Shown piece after piece: positions 18,901 to 27,738 of a DNA stretch of 64,000 nucleotides. Made by a program: the position numbers and the translations under genes. Every line of letters begins with the position of its first letter. Position 1 is the first letter of the stretch. The notes under the pieces are model-generated. The model was not told where the DNA came from, made no database searches, and worked only from the letters and a program-made list of their open reading frames with translations. The stretch comes from Saltatorellus ferox (GTDB lineage: Bacteria; Planctomycetota; UBA1135; GCA-002686595): assembly GCA_007751475.1 (NCBI GenBank), contig CP036434.1:992001-1056000 (forward strand), read 5' to 3'.

Positions 18901-21900
18901 GGGCCGCGAGATCAGCGACGAGTACCGCTACATCCTCGATCGTCGCCTGATCGATCCTTTCCCAGGCAACATGCTGACCCGCCCGGGCTACCTGCTCCAT
19001 CCGTGGGCTCTCCAGGAGACGGACGATCGGATGATGGACGATGGGCGTGATGGGTCACGGTTCGGTGGGAAGCGCAACTCGCGTGCGGGCGGCCATGCCA
19101 TCGCGGAATCATCCTTCGAACCGCCCTCGGTGGCCGGAGGCGCCGCCTTCCACGCTCCTGATTTCCTTGCGGAGGGTGCCGTCTTCCTGACGGATCTTCG
19201 CCCCGACGAGCAGGGTCGGGTGCGGATCCCGATCGCGGACCTGGGCGACAAGCACATCGTGCAGATCGTGGCCATGGATGACTCGATCACCGTGGATGAA
19301 CTGATCGTGCGTGCGGAGGCGCCGATGGCGTTGCGTGAGCGCCGGCTGGTCGATGCGCTGGATCCCGAGAAGCCGATGACCCAGCAGCGCCGGATCGAAT
19401 TTCTAGGGGCGGGAGACTCGTACGTGATTCGCGACGCGCCGAACGCGGGCGCCAAGACCTTCGGGTCGCTGAGCGACGTGTTCGAGCTGTACCGCACCAG
19501 CGGGCAAGGGATCGAGGAGATGGGCCAGTTCGACTTCCTCGTGCGATGGCCCGAACTCTCCGAGCTGGAGAAGCGGTCGAAGTACTCGGAGTTCGCCTGC
19601 CATGAGATGCATGTGTTCCTGCGTGAGCGAGACCCGGAGTTCTTCCGGTCGATCGTGGTGCCGCATCTCTCCAGCAAGGGCCACGCGACCTTCATGGACG
19701 ACTGGCTGCTGGACCGCGACCTGAGCGGCTACCTGGAGCCGTGGCGATTCGAGCAGCTCAACGTGGTGGAGCTGATTCTGCTGCTCCGTGAGACGGGAGG
19801 CGATGCCGCGGCGATCACGCGGGATCTGCTCGGGCTGCTGCCGCCGGGGTCATTCTCGCTGGACGCTTCGTTCGCGGAGATCCTGGCGAGCCGAGGGCTC
19901 TCCACCACGACGGCCTCGCTGGCGCTGGCCCTGGACAATGCCAGGAGTGAGGCGATGGAGAAGTCCTTGAGCTCGCTCGGCTACGCCGGCGCGCCCGTGG
20001 CGCCAGCGCCGTCCGGAGCCGCCTCGGATAGCGACGACTTCTTCCTGGGTCGCCAGTCGACAGAGACGAGGTCCCGGAGGCAGGCGGAGGCGGCGCCGGC
20101 GCTGGAGGGCGCGCTGAGCGAGCTCGCGGATCTGGAAGAGACGGTGGAGGAAGTCGAGCTGGATCAGCTCGGGCTCCGGCAGGAGGTCGAAGGCTTCTAC
20201 TATCGCGATCTCGCCAGGACCGTCGAGTACGCTGAGACCCACTACTGGCATGTTCGCCTCGGAAGGATGAATGCCGATCTCGTGACGGTCTCGCCGTTCT
20301 GGGTCGATTTCGCGGCGGCGGGTCCCGGCCCGTTCACCTCGGGTGCCTTCCCGCTGGCGAATCGCAGCGTGACCGAGAAGCTGCTGGCGCTGGCGTTCCT
20401 GGACCTTCCGTTCACGGCGGACGAGCCGGAGGTGAGCGCGGACGGTCGCAGCGTGACGATCCAGGCGAAGTCTCTCATGTTCCTGGCGCTGGAGGATATC
20501 GCGCTGGCCGCGTCGGAGGAGGGCTCGCCCACGGTGCTCGTGGGCCAGGACTTCTTCGACCCCGAGCGTCGTAGCGAGACGGTGGACGGTGTGACCCGTG
20601 ATCGATTCGTGACCGGTGAGTTCCTGAAGGGCGTCCGCTACGGGTGCCGCATGGTGGTGACGAATCCGTCGTCGTCCACGCTCCAGATGCAGCTTCTCGC
20701 GCAGATCCCGGAGGGTGCGATCCCGCTCGGCGACAGTCACATGACGCGCGGCATCCCGGTGACGCTCGGGAGCTACGGCACGACCTCGCTGGAGACGTAC
20801 TTCTACTTCCCGAAGTCAGGGACGTACCGCGACTATCCGGTGCATGCGGGCAGCGGCAGCGTGCTCCTGGGCGCGGCGGAACCGTCGACCTTGCAGGTCG
20901 TGGACGAGGTCTCGGAGATCGATCGGACGACCTGGGAATGGGTATCGCAGAACGCGGAGCTTCCGGAGGTGCTGGAGTACCTCCGCGCCAAGAACCCGCG
21001 CGACCTCGATCTCGGGCAGATCGCCTGGCGCATGGGAGATCCAGGTGCGTTCGCGTCGGTGACGGACACGCTCGGCCAGCGCGGCCTCTTCCCGGACGTG
21101 CTCTGGAAGTACGCGGTCAAGCACCGGGACGCCGCACGGACGGAGCGCTTCCTGGCAGCACAGGAGGGATTCGTCCAGCGCGTGGCTGCGCCCTTCGCCT
21201 CGCCGTTGCTCAGTCTCGACGCACGTGACCGGAAGGCCTACGAGCATCTCGCCTACGAGCCGCTCGTGAACGGCCGCACCCATGAGTTCGGCGGCGAGCG
21301 GAAGATCCTGAACGACCAGTTCCGCGGGCAGTACCAGCGGTTCCTGTCGACGCTCGTCCTCGAGGAGGAGATCGACGCGGAGGAGCGCGTCGAACTCGTG
21401 TACTACCTCCTTCTGCAGGATCGAATCGCCGAGGCGCTCCGCTTCTACGGGAGCATCGACGCCAGCAATCTGCGGACTCGGGTGCAGTACGACTACATGA
21501 CGGCGTACATGGCGTTCTACCGGGAGGACGTGGCCATGGCCCGCGGCGTGGCCGAGGGCTACCGGGACTACCCGGTCGACCTCTGGCGGTCGCGCTTCCG
21601 CAACGTGCTGACCCAGGCGGACGAGATCGAGGGTCAGCCGGGCAGCGGGTTCGGCGCGGATCCCGACGATCGGGACCAGAGCCAGGGGGCTCTGGCGGGC
21701 GCGGAACCGCTCCTTGCCGTGGAGGTCGATGGGGGCAATGTGATCGTCAGCGCCGAGTCGATCGACGAGGTCGAGGTCCGCTACCACCGGATGGACGTGG
21801 AGTTTCTGTTCTCGAACAGCCCGTTCGTGCGTGGCGGCCAGGGCACGTTCGGGGTGATCCGTCCGTCCCGCGTGGACCGCTATCAGGTCCAGTCGGACCA

Positions 21901-22279
21901 AACTCAGCTCTCGATCCCTCTGCCCGATGACCTCCGAACCGCGAACGTGGTGGTCGAGGTCCGGGGCGAGGGCATCACCCGCCAGGCGACCTATTTCGCG
22001 GGCGACCTGGTGGTCCAGGGAATCGAGCGCTACGGCCAGATCCGCGTGCGAGCGGGCGCAGAAGGCGCCGCTCTCCCGAAGGCGTACGTGAAGGTCTACG
22101 CTCTCCTCCAGAACGGAGAGACCCGCTTCCACAAGGACGGCTACACGGACCTGAGGGGCCGCTTCGACTACGTCTCCCTCTCAGGAGTCAGCGGCCCTTC
22201 CGTGGAACGCTACGCCCTACTGGTGATGCACGAGGCGGCCGGCGCGAGCATGCTAGAACTCGCCCCCCCGTCCCGCTGA
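15947..22279 (+). CDS. Giant secreted protein with alpha-2-macroglobulin-like beta domains
   Basis: 2110 residues starting at the ATG at 15947; a TTG three codons earlier is less likely. Residues 1-22 are a signal peptide (ALSTFSLAPLQAQ). The first ~430 residues are helical. From about 440 a beta domain appears (VTLQVDVKNVDRMIVKVFEV, then SKPGTYVVELIGGG), which resembles the MG domains of alpha-2-macroglobulins. More beta domains follow, and the region DEQGRVRIPIADLGDKHIVQ suits the same family. I see no CxEQ thioester, so trapping by thioester chemistry is unlikely. Residues of about 1350-1400 are low-complexity and acidic. The tail contains carboxypeptidase-regulatory-like segments (LPKAYVKVYALLQ). 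The exact role is unknown. A long palindrome follows 15 bp after the stop. Confidence 0.6.
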   Translation: MNRLLSACIALSTFSLAPLQAQVSLPESFGRLPAGFYEEFALSEDRGKTLDALLPGTVEHYYFSSLVLQQGGQLDSVDELLQSWKKTHGEGADYRQIEARQALLRASTDPAVTYAFLERELGLRFNERRVVPGESPNAPTSLDPDQISTERLLEKALRRNSRQPLQDMDPVLLESLVRRRLTDNQRGWLLEQLPRPDVPGLVELIVQDMASSDRVTFGTRSVHAKLTLAQLEALRAARPEMLSNSTYVNTVMQRLAPRFPETIEDRADQLAYLERAWEFASLLPQAFVSLKAHLLYHWIAFELDGGGVNEERLLTYLRLPRQTRLWVSPRNDSRQRASLGDDFRSITPFPAIGSEDALIHECLLKVFQASNQYQRYVGALEQDFVRETFAEAKLLYGDPEQADEYIKWLGAARAEALRQRVDIEFARTNPRDLAPEDEVTLQVDVKNVDRMIVKVFEVDPVAYFDRFERPVNSSLDLDGLVANETRVLEFDAPPIRRVRRELRMDSLSKPGTYVVELIGGGVSSRAVVVKGALQLLERQTAAGHLLRVIDGSGQPKDDAIVRFGGRDYLPNEQGQILVPFSPRGSFKRVLLRSGAVTSIARFEHRAENYQLAAPAHAPLEGLLEGTKATILTRPALTLNGRRIPMAAVKDATLYVTATTKDGTRSQSVATGFDFTESGDIVHEITVPERVDTLTVMLRVTVRSLSLGEDVVLDGAPTSFPVNQSHTESPFHSYLTQNPDDGYAVDLLGRAGEPITDTEVQISLTNRMVGVTESVRLKTDERGRVRLGPLADIDSLRVISPSNATNAWDIRTLPAAGLPGQLHAQAGQPLRVPYSVRSKEVTRALASLLSIDAQGQPIRDHFDALSLANGYLVVAGLPAGEYSLTLERFAQTFRLTVLEGKIAFGHIVGEQHALDVVDAVPLQIVQVSRSGDALLVQLGGSTPRARVQVIATRFVEPILARGALGLGLLASPARTDFGALFTTYESGREISDEYRYILDRRLIDPFPGNMLTRPGYLLHPWALQETDDRMMDDGRDGSRFGGKRNSRAGGHAIAESSFEPPSVAGGAAFHAPDFLAEGAVFLTDLRPDEQGRVRIPIADLGDKHIVQIVAMDDSITVDELIVRAEAPMALRERRLVDALDPEKPMTQQRRIEFLGAGDSYVIRDAPNAGAKTFGSLSDVFELYRTSGQGIEEMGQFDFLVRWPELSELEKRSKYSEFACHEMHVFLRERDPEFFRSIVVPHLSSKGHATFMDDWLLDRDLSGYLEPWRFEQLNVVELILLLRETGGDAAAITRDLLGLLPPGSFSLDASFAEILASRGLSTTTASLALALDNARSEAMEKSLSSLGYAGAPVAPAPSGAASDSDDFFLGRQSTETRSRRQAEAAPALEGALSELADLEETVEEVELDQLGLRQEVEGFYYRDLARTVEYAETHYWHVRLGRMNADLVTVSPFWVDFAAAGPGPFTSGAFPLANRSVTEKLLALAFLDLPFTADEPEVSADGRSVTIQAKSLMFLALEDIALAASEEGSPTVLVGQDFFDPERRSETVDGVTRDRFVTGEFLKGVRYGCRMVVTNPSSSTLQMQLLAQIPEGAIPLGDSHMTRGIPVTLGSYGTTSLETYFYFPKSGTYRDYPVHAGSGSVLLGAAEPSTLQVVDEVSEIDRTTWEWVSQNAELPEVLEYLRAKNPRDLDLGQIAWRMGDPGAFASVTDTLGQRGLFPDVLWKYAVKHRDAARTERFLAAQEGFVQRVAAPFASPLLSLDARDRKAYEHLAYEPLVNGRTHEFGGERKILNDQFRGQYQRFLSTLVLEEEIDAEERVELVYYLLLQDRIAEALRFYGSIDASNLRTRVQYDYMTAYMAFYREDVAMARGVAEGYRDYPVDLWRSRFRNVLTQADEIEGQPGSGFGADPDDRDQSQGALAGAEPLLAVEVDGGNVIVSAESIDEVEVRYHRMDVEFLFSNSPFVRGGQGTFGVIRPSRVDRYQVQSDQTQLSIPLPDDLRTANVVVEVRGEGITRQATYFAGDLVVQGIERYGQIRVRAGAEGAALPKAYVKVYALLQNGETRFHKDGYTDLRGRFDYVSLSGVSGPSVERYALLVMHEAAGASMLELAPPSR

Positions 22280-22293
22280 CCGGAAAGCCAAGG

Positions 22294-22431
22294 CCCAGGA
22301 ACCCGAAACGTCTGTACCTGGTCCGTCCGTTCCGGAACGTCTGCACCTGGTCCGTTTGTTCCGGAACAAACGGACCAGGTGCAGACGTTCCGGAACGGAC
22401 GGACCAGGTGCAGACGTGTCGGGTTCTTGGG
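22294..22431. repeat. 138-bp near-perfect palindrome with GGACCAGGTGCA modules
   Basis: Arms 22294-22362 and 22363-22431 are reverse complements over 69 positions, with three mismatches in the outer part and no loop. The inner 62 positions differ at only two. Each arm contains two GGACCAGGTGCAGACG-type units separated by TTCCGGAAC palindromes, and the outer edge reads ACGTGTCGGGTT. The element begins 15 bp after the stop of the giant gene. It could fold into a very long hairpin and so act in transcript ending or stability. A related element lies at 56954-57096. Confidence 0.85.
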
Positions 22432-22476
22432 GACTCGGTGGCATTGGTGGGGATGGGAGGTTAGAAACGGAGCTTC

Positions 22477-22845
22477 ATGCAAGTTCCTTCACGCGATCAG
22501 CTTCGAGCCAGCCTCGCTGGTTTTGACGATGCGCAGACCAAGGTGGCCGGGGGAGTTCTTGCGGTCATGTTTGGTGAGCCGACGCGGGTCCAGGATCGGG
22601 AATGGATGTCCGAGCAGTTCACCCAGGTGGCGCTCCTGACCGGGCAGTTCGATGAGGTCGAGCATGCCCATGAGGGGCTGGAGATTGCCCAGCAATGGAT
22701 CCAGGCGAACATTTCGACGGTCTTGAACGCGTGCTATGCCCTCTTCGTTCACGTGGCTGACGACATGCGGCAGGAGCACGGGGAGAGGCCCTTCTCGGCC
22801 AGCGACGCCATGATCCAGGCGCTCGGCTACTTCGATCAGAGGTAG
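22477..22845 (+). CDS. Small cytosolic protein of unknown function
   Basis: 122 residues from the ATG at 22477, preceded by a weak GGAG. The composition is normal for a real protein: acidic, helical and without a leader or membrane helix. Phrases such as FDDAQTKVAGGVLAVMFGEP and EHAHEGLEIAQQWIQANI suggest a helical bundle. No family is recognised. It converges with the AcpH-like gene, with six bases between the stops. Confidence 0.6.
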   Translation: MQVPSRDQLRASLAGFDDAQTKVAGGVLAVMFGEPTRVQDREWMSEQFTQVALLTGQFDEVEHAHEGLEIAQQWIQANISTVLNACYALFVHVADDMRQEHGERPFSASDAMIQALGYFDQR

Positions 22846-22851
22846 GAGCTG

Positions 22852-23439
22852 CTATCGGAGGAGGGCGCGGCGCTCTTCCGTGAACGCACGGACCCTCGGG
22901 AAGACCTCCAGCACGAGAGCTTCGAGTTCTTCGCCGCGGCGGTGAAGCACGTCGATCCCTTCCGTAATCGGCGTGCTCCTCCGCATCCGGCGATCGATGC
23001 CGTGCAGCGCGCGCTCGATGTTTCGTATATCGCCGTAGCTGCCGAGCCAGTCGCGCTCGATCATCGACGGCGCGACCTCGCGAAGGCGCGGCGGGAGCAC
23101 GTGCGCGTGCACTTCGAGAGCGCGGTAGAGGCTGGAGGTGACGCTCTCCATCGGCCGGTCGCAGAGGTCGGACCAGCGCCGCACGAGAAAGTGGTCGAAG
23201 AACACGTCCGTCAGGATGCCGGCGAAGCGGCGCAGGTGCGGGGGGTACGAGCGCCGTTCCTCGCGGATCTCCGGCAGAGCGTCGAACCACGCGTCGACGG
23301 CGCGATGCTCCTCGAGCGCAAAGCGCATCGTGGGCGTGAGACGCTCGACGTCGAGGCCCTTCGAGAAGTCACCGAGGAGCGAGCCGAGCCTCGCTTCTTC
23401 CGAATCTTCCGCGAGCGTCGAGTGGGCGAGGTAGTTCAC
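22852..23439 (-). CDS. ACP phosphodiesterase-like protein (AcpH/DUF479 family)
   Basis: 195 residues from a GTG at 23439. The N-terminus VNYLAHSTLA, then LGSLLGDFSKG, matches the opening of AcpH-family proteins, which typically begin MNYLAHL and have LGDFVKG. LTDVFFDHFLVRRW supplies the second His/Asp region expected of this HD-like fold, and the length fits the family (about 190-200). Known members remove 4'-phosphopantetheine from acyl carrier protein. The GTG start overlaps the upstream rluD-like stop as GTGA, so the two genes are translationally coupled. Confidence 0.75.
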   Translation of the reverse strand: MNYLAHSTLAEDSEEARLGSLLGDFSKGLDVERLTPTMRFALEEHRAVDAWFDALPEIREERRSYPPHLRRFAGILTDVFFDHFLVRRWSDLCDRPMESVTSSLYRALEVHAHVLPPRLREVAPSMIERDWLGSYGDIRNIERALHGIDRRMRRSTPITEGIDVLHRRGEELEALVLEVFPRVRAFTEERRALLR

Positions 23440-24368
23440 ACCCGGTCGCGCAGCTTCTGGAGCTGGTCGACGGTCGCCTGCAGATCCTGCGGCAGCTCGC
23501 TCGCGAACTCCATGCGCTCGCCCGTACCGGGGTGGCGGAAGGCCAGCTTCCACGCGTGGAGCGCCAGGCGTGCGGGCGCGGCAACGCCGCCTGGCAGGGG
23601 GCGCTGCTGCTGCGAGCCGTAGAGTGGATCGCCGAGCACCGGCAGCCCGCGCGCGGCGAGGTGCACGCGGATCTGGTGCCGGCGACCCGTGTGCAGCCTG
23701 CATGCGAGCAGCGCGTGTGTCCCGAACGACTGGAGCACCTGGAAGTCCGTGTGCGCGTCCTTGCCGTGCGCGTGGTCGATCTGCTGACGATCGGCCTTCC
23801 CCGGGACCGGGCCGAGGGGATCCTCGATGGTGAAGTCCGTCTCCAGCGGCGAGCCCGAGGACAGGCACTGGTACACCTTGAGCACGGAGCGATCCCGGAA
23901 CTGATCCTGGAGGTTCTCCAGCGCCGGCTCGTGGCGCGCGACCACGAGGATGCCGCTGGTGTCGCGATCGAGCCGGTGCACGATGCCGGGCCGCTCGAGC
24001 CCGCGGCTGATCGGGAGAGGCCCGAACAGCTCGTCGAGCTGACTCGCGAGGTCGTCGCTGTCGGGCCGTCGATCCGCGCCGTGGGTCAGTAGCCCGGCCG
24101 GCTTCACGACGACGAGGATGTCGGCATCCTGGTGGAGTACCTCGATCGTGGGGGCGGGAGCCTCGCGCTCGATCTCGATGGCCGTTCCCTTGGGAACGCG
24201 TCCATTGGAGCGCGCCACCACCTTGCCGTTGACCCGGACCTTCCCGCGACGAACGAGCTTCTGGAGCTGAGATCGGGAGAGGTCCTTGACGAGTTCCTCG
24301 AGCACGACGTCGAGGCGATCACCGCTGAGGTTCTTGGGGACGACGTAGGTGATGCGTTGGAGGGGCAT
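23436..24368 (-). CDS. RluD-family 23S rRNA pseudouridine synthase
   Basis: 310 residues from the ATG at 24368. An N-terminal S4 RNA-binding domain covers about 14-60 (GDRLDVVLEELVKDLSRSQL, VRVNGKVV). The catalytic domain has GIVHRLDRDTSGILVVA with the active-site Asp, and HTGRRHQIRVHLA and GDPLYG, all hallmarks of the RluA/RluC/RluD family. It modifies uridines in large-subunit rRNA; the S4 domain points to RluC or RluD rather than RluA. The downstream AcpH-like gene overlaps its stop codon. Confidence 0.9.
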   Translation of the reverse strand: MPLQRITYVVPKNLSGDRLDVVLEELVKDLSRSQLQKLVRRGKVRVNGKVVARSNGRVPKGTAIEIEREAPAPTIEVLHQDADILVVVKPAGLLTHGADRRPDSDDLASQLDELFGPLPISRGLERPGIVHRLDRDTSGILVVARHEPALENLQDQFRDRSVLKVYQCLSSGSPLETDFTIEDPLGPVPGKADRQQIDHAHGKDAHTDFQVLQSFGTHALLACRLHTGRRHQIRVHLAARGLPVLGDPLYGSQQQRPLPGGVAAPARLALHAWKLAFRHPGTGERMEFASELPQDLQATVDQLQKLRDRV

Positions 24369-24480
24369 GGCGGCTATTGTCGATCGCACGGCCCAAAGAG
24401 CAAGCAGCGAACGGAAGCGCTGCGGGCGCGCCCCGCCTGCCTGGCCCCACCGCACACCGACTGCTTCGTCGGTGGACGGG

Positions 24481-25860
24481 TCACCGTTTCCGGAACCGGA
24501 GCGCCATGCTCCAGAACGCCACGAAAGCGGCCGCGACGGACGTCAGGAACGGGTAGCGCATGAGGTCGGGGAAACGCTCGCCGACCATCCACACGCCGGT
24601 GCCTGCGACCATCGCAGCGATGGCACTCGCAGCTCCGCCGCGGCGCGTCGCGAGGCCCATGGAAACCGCGACGACGATGCCTGCGCTGCCGAAGGCGGAG
24701 GCGCGCTCGATCAGGGCCAGAACGCTCTCGGCGGTGACGGCGAAGCGCCAGGCGACCAGGCCGCACAGGACGACGCCGGCGCGCGCCAGCAGGAGCTTGC
24801 GTCGCTCGGTCGTGTCGCCCTGGCGGACCACGTTGCGCGCCACGAGCGATCCCGCGACGAGCAGCGCACTATCGACCGTGGAAAGAATCGCGGAGACCAG
24901 CGCGCCCGCGAAGAGGACGTAGAGCGCCGCAGGCAGGAACTCCTTCGCCACCGAGGGGAGGAACGCGTCGCCCTCTCCGAAGGAATGCTCCAGCGCCGGG
25001 GCCAGGCTCGGCGCCAGCAGCGCGACCGTCACGGGGATGGCGCCGACGACGAGGTAGATCAGCCCGCCAGCGATGCCCGCCGTGCGCGCGGCCGGAGCGC
25101 TCCTCGCGGCGAAGCTCCGCGCCAGAACCTCCTGCGCGGTGACGGATCCGATGATCGGGATCGCCCAGGCTTCGGCCACGTCGAACCAGCCGGTTCTCTC
25201 CGGCAGCGAGAAGCTGATCCTGTCGCCCGGGAGCGCGGCCCACGCCGCCGCCGGTCCGCCGAGCGCATGGATGACGGCGCCCAGCACGAGCAGCAGGCCG
25301 AGGACCAGGATGCTCGCCTGAATACAGTCCGTCCATACATCCGCCAGCAGCCCGCCGAGCACGGTGTAGACGATCGCAATGCATGCGGCGAGGGCGAGGG
25401 CCGCCTGGAGGCTGAGTCCCTCCGAACTGGAGACGAGGATCTCCGAGAACGCGCGAATCTGGGCCGCGGCCCAGAAGATCGAGCTCGGCAGCAGCACAAG
25501 CGCGGAGAGGCCTTCGGTGGCCCCGCCGAAGCGGGTCCGAAAGAAGTCCGACAGCGTCACGATCCCGCGGCGCCAGAGCGGTGCCGCGAAGACCACGCCG
25601 GTGACGATGAGGCAGAGCCCGTAGCCGAACGGCTCGACCGTCAGGATGGAAAGGCCCTCGGCGCTGACGCTACCGGCGGCGCCGAGGCAGGTCTCCGCCC
25701 CGAACCAGGTGGCGAAGACACTGATCGCCGCCAGCCCCGGCCCGAGCCGCCGACCCGCCACGAAGAAGTCGGTCTCGTTCGCGATGGTCCGCGAGGCGAT
25801 GACGCCGACGGCGAGCTGAAGCGCCACGTAGGCGAGGATTCCGGCGAGGAGGACGGTCAA
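24481..25860 (-). CDS. Sodium:solute symporter family transporter
   Basis: 459 residues with about 12-13 hydrophobic helices. The N-terminus has the SSS-family pattern: a first helix, then ETDFFVAGRRLGPGLAAISVFATWFGAET, where a Na+/substrate region is expected. GGLLADVWTDCIQ and ILSTVDSALLVAGSLVARN match the conserved helix 5 and helix 8 regions of the PutP/SGLT class. The start is a TTG at 25860; no in-frame ATG lies nearby, and the first helix begins immediately. The solute is not predictable. It stands alone between rluD and a secreted protein gene on the same strand. Confidence 0.85.
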   Translation of the reverse strand: MTVLLAGILAYVALQLAVGVIASRTIANETDFFVAGRRLGPGLAAISVFATWFGAETCLGAAGSVSAEGLSILTVEPFGYGLCLIVTGVVFAAPLWRRGIVTLSDFFRTRFGGATEGLSALVLLPSSIFWAAAQIRAFSEILVSSSEGLSLQAALALAACIAIVYTVLGGLLADVWTDCIQASILVLGLLLVLGAVIHALGGPAAAWAALPGDRISFSLPERTGWFDVAEAWAIPIIGSVTAQEVLARSFAARSAPAARTAGIAGGLIYLVVGAIPVTVALLAPSLAPALEHSFGEGDAFLPSVAKEFLPAALYVLFAGALVSAILSTVDSALLVAGSLVARNVVRQGDTTERRKLLLARAGVVLCGLVAWRFAVTAESVLALIERASAFGSAGIVVAVSMGLATRRGGAASAIAAMVAGTGVWMVGERFPDLMRYPFLTSVAAAFVAFWSMALRFRKR

Positions 25861-25934
25861 GGGCTGGCAGAATCGTACCCATCGCTTCCGGTGTCAATCC
25901 CGGAGTCGAGTTGCGTGGCGCCCGGCGCCGACCA

Positions 25935-27146
25935 TCAGAACTTGACGCTCTTGAAGATGCTCTGGGTCTCCCGATGGAGTTTCTTGGGAGAGTCCACCCA
26001 CGTGCCTGCGATCACGGTGAAGCCCATGCCATTACGCTTCCATGCGTACGCCGTCGTGTCCAAGGAGGCGTCGCCCGTCGTGGCGAACTCGAAGCGAATC
26101 GCGTCCTGCTTGGCGAACGACATCTCCTTGGTGGTCACCTTGCCGTCGATGGCGGACTCGGCGTAGCTCTCGAGGAGCCCGTCTTTCCAACCGTCGAGCG
26201 TGTATCCGCTCCCCAGGACCGTGATGGAAACGCTCATGAAAGCGTTCGCGTCGGAGGAGAGTGCGTGGAGCACCACGCCGTCGCCTTCCTGGTCACTCGC
26301 GCGTTCCCATCCCTTGGGGAGATCAAGGCTCATGCCGAGCGACGCATTCTCGAAGGTGCCCCTCTTTTCGCTCCACTGGCTGGCCACCGCCTTCCCCAGT
26401 ACCGACGCGAAAGCTTCGTTGTCGGCGATGAGCATGCCCAGGACGACCTCGATGTCGTCCGAAACATCCATCCCCACCACGCTGAGATCCCCGATCTTGG
26501 ACCTCATGTAGACGCCCTGGGTCGTCATGCGATGGTGCATCGGCGTCGAGCCGTCGACCTCGAAGTCCAGCATGGTCGCCTCGTCCACCTGGGTCTCCTT
26601 CCCGGCCTTCAGCGTTCGGGTCTCCAGCGTCTTGGTCTTCTCCTCGAAGACGTGCGCTTCGAAGGGCACCTGCAGATCGAGTCCCTGGATGAAAAGCGCC
26701 ACATCGGTCTTCACCGTGGGACGGACCTCGGCGGAAGCGTCACTCCACCCGCCGCGGCCCTGACGCCAGCGGAAGCCCTCTTCGCCCCACTCCAGCTCGA
26801 GCGGTTCCGTACTCGCACCGAACGGCTGGGCCAGCCGAACCTCGTGCACGAGCTGCAGATCGGCGTTGTAGAGCCCCCTGGATTCCACGGTGACGAAGCC
26901 GAGCGCGTCGAAGTCCAGCAACTCGGCCTTCTGGTGCACGAGGTAGTGCGTCGCGGCGTCGAGCTGAGCGCGCTGGACCGTCGTCTTGGTCCAGCCGATG
27001 TTACCTGCCTCGGGGACTTCGAGTCGAGCGAACTCGAGGGCGATCTGCTCGACATCCTTGAGCCCGCGCTCCTCGGCGAGCGGTTCGAGATCCGGAGGGA
27101 AGGCGGCGAGGGCGAGCAGGCAGAGCGAGGCGATCATGGTGTTCAT
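25935..27146 (-). CDS. Secreted protein with PsbP/DcrB-like C-terminal domain
   Basis: 403 residues from the ATG at 27146. The first ~16 residues form a short signal peptide (MIASLCLLALAAFP). The middle of the chain is acidic and beta-rich. From about 265 on, LGMSLDLPKGWERASD, then SVSITVLGSGYTLDGWKDG and FTVIAGTWVDSPKKL, resembles the PsbP/DcrB-like fold found in bacterial lipoproteins and exported proteins. No catalytic motif is seen. Transcription runs toward the symporter gene, 74 bp away, so they could share a message. Confidence 0.55.
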   Translation of the reverse strand: MNTMIASLCLLALAAFPPDLEPLAEERGLKDVEQIALEFARLEVPEAGNIGWTKTTVQRAQLDAATHYLVHQKAELLDFDALGFVTVESRGLYNADLQLVHEVRLAQPFGASTEPLELEWGEEGFRWRQGRGGWSDASAEVRPTVKTDVALFIQGLDLQVPFEAHVFEEKTKTLETRTLKAGKETQVDEATMLDFEVDGSTPMHHRMTTQGVYMRSKIGDLSVVGMDVSDDIEVVLGMLIADNEAFASVLGKAVASQWSEKRGTFENASLGMSLDLPKGWERASDQEGDGVVLHALSSDANAFMSVSITVLGSGYTLDGWKDGLLESYAESAIDGKVTTKEMSFAKQDAIRFEFATTGDASLDTTAYAWKRNGMGFTVIAGTWVDSPKKLHRETQSIFKSVKF

Positions 27147-27300
27147 CTACGGACGGCGTTGTCCGTGGCGGTGAAGCGGACAGCGGGCGGAGGCCAGAGG
27201 GTACCAGCGCTCCGCCAGCTGCGCCAACGGCGACACGAGGTCGCGGAAGTGACGGCCTTGGTTTCGCGAGGCCTACCACCTCAAGATGATCGGGGCTGGC

Positions 27301-27687
27301 TCAGAAGCCGTAGGAGAGAACCTCGATCTCGAGGCCGCCTCCATCCCTGAAGTAGAACCGCCGACCCGGCTCGTCGTCCTGATGGTGGTACGGCTCCAGA
27401 CCTGCGGCGCGGACCCGGCGCTCCGTCGCCTCCAGGTCGTCGACCTCGATCCCGACATGGTTGAGCGCGAGTCGGCGGTCGTAGGTCTGCGCCTCCATCG
27501 AGATCGCGCCGTCGCGCGAGTAGAGAGCGAGGTACGTATCTTCGGCACCCACATGGATCGTGCGGCCACCGTGGATGCTGGCGCCCGTCCAGCGGATCCT
27601 CCAGTCGAAGATCTGGGCGAGGATTCGGGCGGTGCTGTCGGGATCGATCACGGTGACGTTGAGGTGTTCGAGGCGGGCGTTGGACAT
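27301..27687 (-). CDS. VOC-superfamily (glyoxalase/dioxygenase-like) protein
   Basis: 128 residues from the ATG at 27687, preceded by AAGGAGCC. One vicinal-oxygen-chelate module is complete: RLEHLNVTVIDPDSTARILA, LALNHVGIEVDDLEATERRV and YFRDGGGLEIEVLSY. H and E residues at the expected metal positions (EHLNV, NHVGIEV, LEIEV) are present. Single-domain members act as dimers in glyoxalase, antibiotic-resistance or ring-cleavage roles. It diverges from soxR with 99 bp between starts and is the obvious candidate for SoxR control. Confidence 0.85.
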   Translation of the reverse strand: MSNARLEHLNVTVIDPDSTARILAQIFDWRIRWTGASIHGGRTIHVGAEDTYLALYSRDGAISMEAQTYDRRLALNHVGIEVDDLEATERRVRAAGLEPYHHQDDEPGRRFYFRDGGGLEIEVLSYGF

Positions 27688-27738
27688 GGGGGGCTCCTTG
27701 GATAGGGAAATGGAATTCATGTGAGCCCACCCCTTGGG

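Noticed and set aside
22294-22431. Palindrome as a CRISPR array or simple terminator
   Set aside because: Units are inverted, not direct repeats with unique spacers, and the arms are far longer than an intrinsic terminator with no T-run.
22253-22482. Small open frames across the 22.3-kb palindrome
   Set aside because: They read the repeat units in several frames (Cys/Arg/Thr-rich), with no sign of selection.
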